Shown one piece after another: positions 61,951-64,000 of a DNA stretch of 64,000 nucleotides. The translations under genes were made by a program, and so were the position numbers. How positions within the stretch are numbered: position 1 is the first letter of the stretch; each line of letters opens with the position of its first letter. Under the pieces are notes generated by a model. That model was given only the letters and a program-made list of their open reading frames with translations, ran no database searches and had not been told where the DNA came from. The DNA is from JAZKHT01 sp040385245. GTDB taxonomy: Bacteria > Pseudomonadota > Alphaproteobacteria > Rhodobacterales > Rhodobacteraceae. The stretch covers positions 410,176 to 474,175 of the forward strand of contig JAZKHT010000008.1 of the NCBI GenBank assembly GCA_040385245.1. Reading direction: 5' to 3'.

Positions 61951-62697
61951 ATGAAAACACAGCGACGGCTCCGTAGACCAATCAGGTCAGCACGTGCACT
62001 GGTTGCGAACCAGAGATCGGCAGGCAACGACCTTGTGCTGGCGACGATCCTAGCGGGCATTGCTGGCGCAGCAAATGCTGGAGGCTTCTTCGCGTTAGGC
62101 CAGTATACTTCACATATGACCGGCTACCTGTCTCAACTTGCTGATAATGTCGCCGTCCTGAACGTCTGGATCGCTACGATCAGCGTGATGGCAATTTCGG
62201 CATTCATCACAGGCGCAGGCTTCAGCACGAGCCTGATTAACTGGGCACGCGATCATGAAAGCACCGCGCAATACGCCTGGCCCTTAGCCATTCAGGGCGC
62301 ATTTATGCTGTGTTTCTCGTTCGGCGGTATTTTTAACAGTGAGATTGGTCGCCTATTCTCACTTGCCTGCCTCTGTTTCATCATGGGCATGCAGAACGCA
62401 ACGATCACGAAAATCTCCAGCGCAAGGATCAGGACGACCCACGCGACAGGCATGCTCACGGATATCGGCATCGAGGTTGGGCGTGCCTTCTATTCGACGC
62501 TGCGCCCCCGATCCGAGGTGCGGGTCGACCGTCCCAAACTCCGCATTCTTCTGCAACTCGTCCTCGCATTCCTGATCGGTGGGGTGATCGGGGCAGTCGG
62601 CTACGGCCAAATGGGTTTCTTCTTCTCATTGCCATTGGCATCCATTCTGCTCGCACTCGGTGTGCCATCCATTCTCCGAGACACGCTCGACAGGTAG
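61951..62697 (+). CDS. YoaK-family (DUF1275) membrane protein
   Basis: 248-residue protein with six predicted spans. Family marks are ATILAGIAGAANAGGFFALGQYTSHMTGYLSQLADNVA and FIMGMQNATITKISSARIRTTHATGMLTDIGIEVG. Function of the family is unknown. Last island gene, 130 bp from attR. Confidence 0.88.
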   Translation: MKTQRRLRRPIRSARALVANQRSAGNDLVLATILAGIAGAANAGGFFALGQYTSHMTGYLSQLADNVAVLNVWIATISVMAISAFITGAGFSTSLINWARDHESTAQYAWPLAIQGAFMLCFSFGGIFNSEIGRLFSLACLCFIMGMQNATITKISSARIRTTHATGMLTDIGIEVGRAFYSTLRPRSEVRVDRPKLRILLQLVLAFLIGGVIGAVGYGQMGFFFSLPLASILLALGVPSILRDTLDR

Positions 62698-62826
62698 CTT
62701 GAAGCCCACACACTCTTCTTGCTTTTCAGTTGCCCGCTCAACCCCAACCCTGCCACCTCACCGCCCCACTCGTCGCCCCAAGCCCAACCGCGCCGTTATC
62801 TTTCCCCTACCAGACCATCCCACGGC

Positions 62827-62975
62827 TTCGAATCCTGGCGCCCCAGCCAACTTCACCATCGCAGCGCGGACGCGACGGGCCTTGCCCGATGCCGTGCTAG
62901 GTTGGGTTTGGATTATCGGCGGTGTGGGTTTTGGCGAGGCGGGGGGTGGGGTGACGATGCCCCAAATGGTGCCCC
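62827..62975. repeat. attR direct repeat
   Basis: Right copy of the 149-bp repeat: 23-nt 3' fragment of tRNA-Gln plus 126 bp of downstream sequence. Four substitutions relative to attL (for example at 62881 and 62898). The duplicated tRNA fragment lacks the 5' half and is not functional. Confidence 0.9.
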
Positions 62976-63093
62976 CATTTCCCCTCCAAGCAATCGCTAA
63001 GAGGGGCATGGTATTCGTGAAGAACCATACGATGGTCTTCTGTGTTCCTATGACCGCCAAACCGCTAGTGATGACGTTGGTCGTGCTGGCCGA

Positions 63094-63897
63094 TTATTCC
63101 GTCGGGGGATCGAGCGGCAAAGTGGCTGCATAGGCCAGTACGTCGATGGCATCCGACAGTGGAAAGGCCCGCAGGTTGATCATCTGGACCCCGGTGTGCG
63201 AGCTCAGGATCTTGTGCATCACCTCGTCCGGCACTTCCCGGCCCTCGGTGCCCACATAATTGTGGCCGCCGTCTTCGCCCCAATCGATCAGGCGACCGTC
63301 AAATCCATGACAAGCGGCGCAGGTGGTCTGAAAGATTTCCCGCCCCCGGTCCACGTTGCCCGCGTTCACGGTGCGGGTTTCATAATCAAGGAAGGCTCGC
63401 ATATCGACCTGCCCCCGGCTGACAAAAGCGGCCACGCGCTGCATTTCCTCGTCGGTGATCATGTCGGTTGTGTAGGGATGGTTGCCATCACGCAAGGTGA
63501 TTGCGATTTCGTCCACCGGCTTTCCGATCGCCCCGTTTATGCCCCTGATGTCGGTGAAGTGGCTGCCTTTTGAATAGATGCCGTCCTTGCCCAGGTAATC
63601 CCACCCATGACATTCCTAGCACCGCCAGGTTCCTTCCCCGGTCTGTTCGGCATTGATGGCAACCGGGTAGGCCGGGTTGATGCTGTCCGGTTCGTCGCGG
63701 TCCAGCGCACTCCACCAGTTGTCGTAAATCCGGCCCCCGGCGGCGAGGGTCCATGCCTCTGAAGGCACTTCGGGCGCGCCGTGAATGAAATCCTGTGCTT
63801 CGGGCTTGTGGTCGTAGTCGTCATCGTCATCAGCAAGTCCTGCACCTGACAGCACAAAGACAAGTGCTGTCGCAGTCGCAACGATGGATCGCTTCAT
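63094..63897 (-). pseudogene. Dihaem cytochrome c gene with in-frame amber codon in the first haem motif
   Basis: A single frame (267 codons) from ATG 63897 encodes a signal peptide (IVATATALVFVLSGAGLA), an acidic DDDDDYDHK stretch, a first haem site interrupted as C-TAG-E-C-H (TAG at 63616-63618), and an intact second site CAACHG. Both halves lie in the same frame and read as one cytochrome, so one base change (for example CAG or AAG to TAG) explains it. It is probably a recent pseudogene, or a strain-specific or sequencing error. Homologous to periplasmic electron carriers. Confidence 0.8.
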
Positions 63898-64000
63898 TGT
63901 GTTCTCCTCCCTTGACGTTCGGACGATTGCCGATCCTGACGGGTGGCTAGGGTCAGGACCCATTGAACTTGCCCTTGCGGCATGATTCAGGCTCCGCAAG

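Larger units (their letters stand above)
51624..62975. mobile_element. Integrative genomic island in tRNA-Gln (about 11.2 kb)
   Basis: Bounded by 149-bp direct repeats that include the tRNA 3' end, contains a tyrosine recombinase, and is less GC-rich than the flanks. A replication-like module (SF3 helicase plus HNH) is present; no capsid, portal, terminase, relaxase or type IV secretion genes are visible. Cargo is mscL, glsB-like, exported ClpP-like protein, Crp/Fnr-kinase operon, yoaK-like, and small orphans. The integrase sits mid-island rather than beside an end, which hints at rearrangement or accretion. Confidence 0.88.

Noticed and set aside
51624..62975. Island as an intact prophage
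   Set aside because: No terminase, portal, capsid, tail or lysis genes are visible in about 11 kb.
62660..63133. 157-aa frame across the yoaK end and attR
   Set aside because: Runs through the yoaK 3' end, the att repeat and non-coding sequence; an accidental frame.
63616..63618. Amber codon as a pyrrolysine site
   Set aside because: The gene is a cytochrome c, not a methylamine methyltransferase; the MttB homologue in the window is itself non-pyrrolysine and TAG terminates other genes here.

Overview
The window is 64 kb of a GC-rich alphaproteobacterial chromosome, most likely family Rhodobacteraceae (order Rhodobacterales). The basis is gene order and protein type: hflX-hfq next to trkH-trkA, an uninterrupted ntrX-ntrY / ntrC-ntrB-dusB block, a fused ispDF, an R. 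capsulatus-type NtrC lacking the GAFTGA loop, and small Rhodobacterales-specific proteins (DUF6456/DUF6477-like). The genus cannot be fixed from the sequence alone.

Layout. 1-4 kb: 3' part of a penicillin acylase-type hydrolase, then an overlapping MaoC-type hydratase / CaiB-type CoA-transferase pair that looks like mesaconyl-CoA isomerisation and hydration. 4-16 kb (minus strand): ribosome and RNA maintenance (hflX, hfq), potassium uptake (trkH, trkA) and nitrogen two-component regulation (ntrX, ntrY, ntrC, ntrB, dusB). 16-24 kb: isoprenoid, phospholipid and NAD-salvage genes (ispDF-pgpA-cinA), ratA/coq10, hpt, a dihaem cytochrome c, lipA, aquaporin and two Rhodobacterales orphans. 24-35 kb: a non-pyrrolysine MttB homologue, guaA, two transporters, a FadL-like porin, a P-loop protein, metA, a lipoprotein hydrolase, PPK2 and a TetR regulator. 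35-43 kb: a polyamine-type ABC importer without a local binding protein, a MocR regulator divergent from a DUF1127 gene, a membrane acyltransferase, and rplM-rpsI. 43-51.5 kb: SseB-like protein, uracil-DNA glycosylase, an NhaA-type antiporter with an altered Asp pair, capsule export genes kpsT/kpsE with kdsA, and a BaiN-type flavoprotein.

51.6-63.0 kb is a genomic island of about 11.2 kb inserted at the 3' end of tRNA-Gln(UUG). It is bounded by a 149-bp direct repeat (51624-51772 and 62827-62975, 4 mismatches) that contains the last 23 nt of the tRNA. Inside are a tyrosine integrase, an SF3-type helicase/primase-like protein with an adjacent HNH nuclease, and no recognisable virion or conjugation genes. 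The remainder looks like stress and envelope cargo: mscL, a GlsB/YeaQ-type membrane protein, an exported ClpP-like serine hydrolase, a translationally coupled Crp/Fnr - small protein - HisKA_2 kinase operon, and a YoaK/DUF1275 protein. Base composition is visibly less GC-rich than the flanks. It could be a satellite-like or decayed integrative element carrying an osmotic/envelope stress package. This is the best candidate for an undescribed system here.

Two further signals stand out. A family of 3'-end repeats lies 3-16 nt after stop codons: a stem-loop GATTTTTCTGCGAAAAATC in gene sense, followed in three cases 41-43 nt later by a box GAGTATTTGNGCNAAGAAAA. To the right of the island, a dihaem cytochrome c gene carries an in-frame amber codon exactly inside its first CXXCH haem motif.
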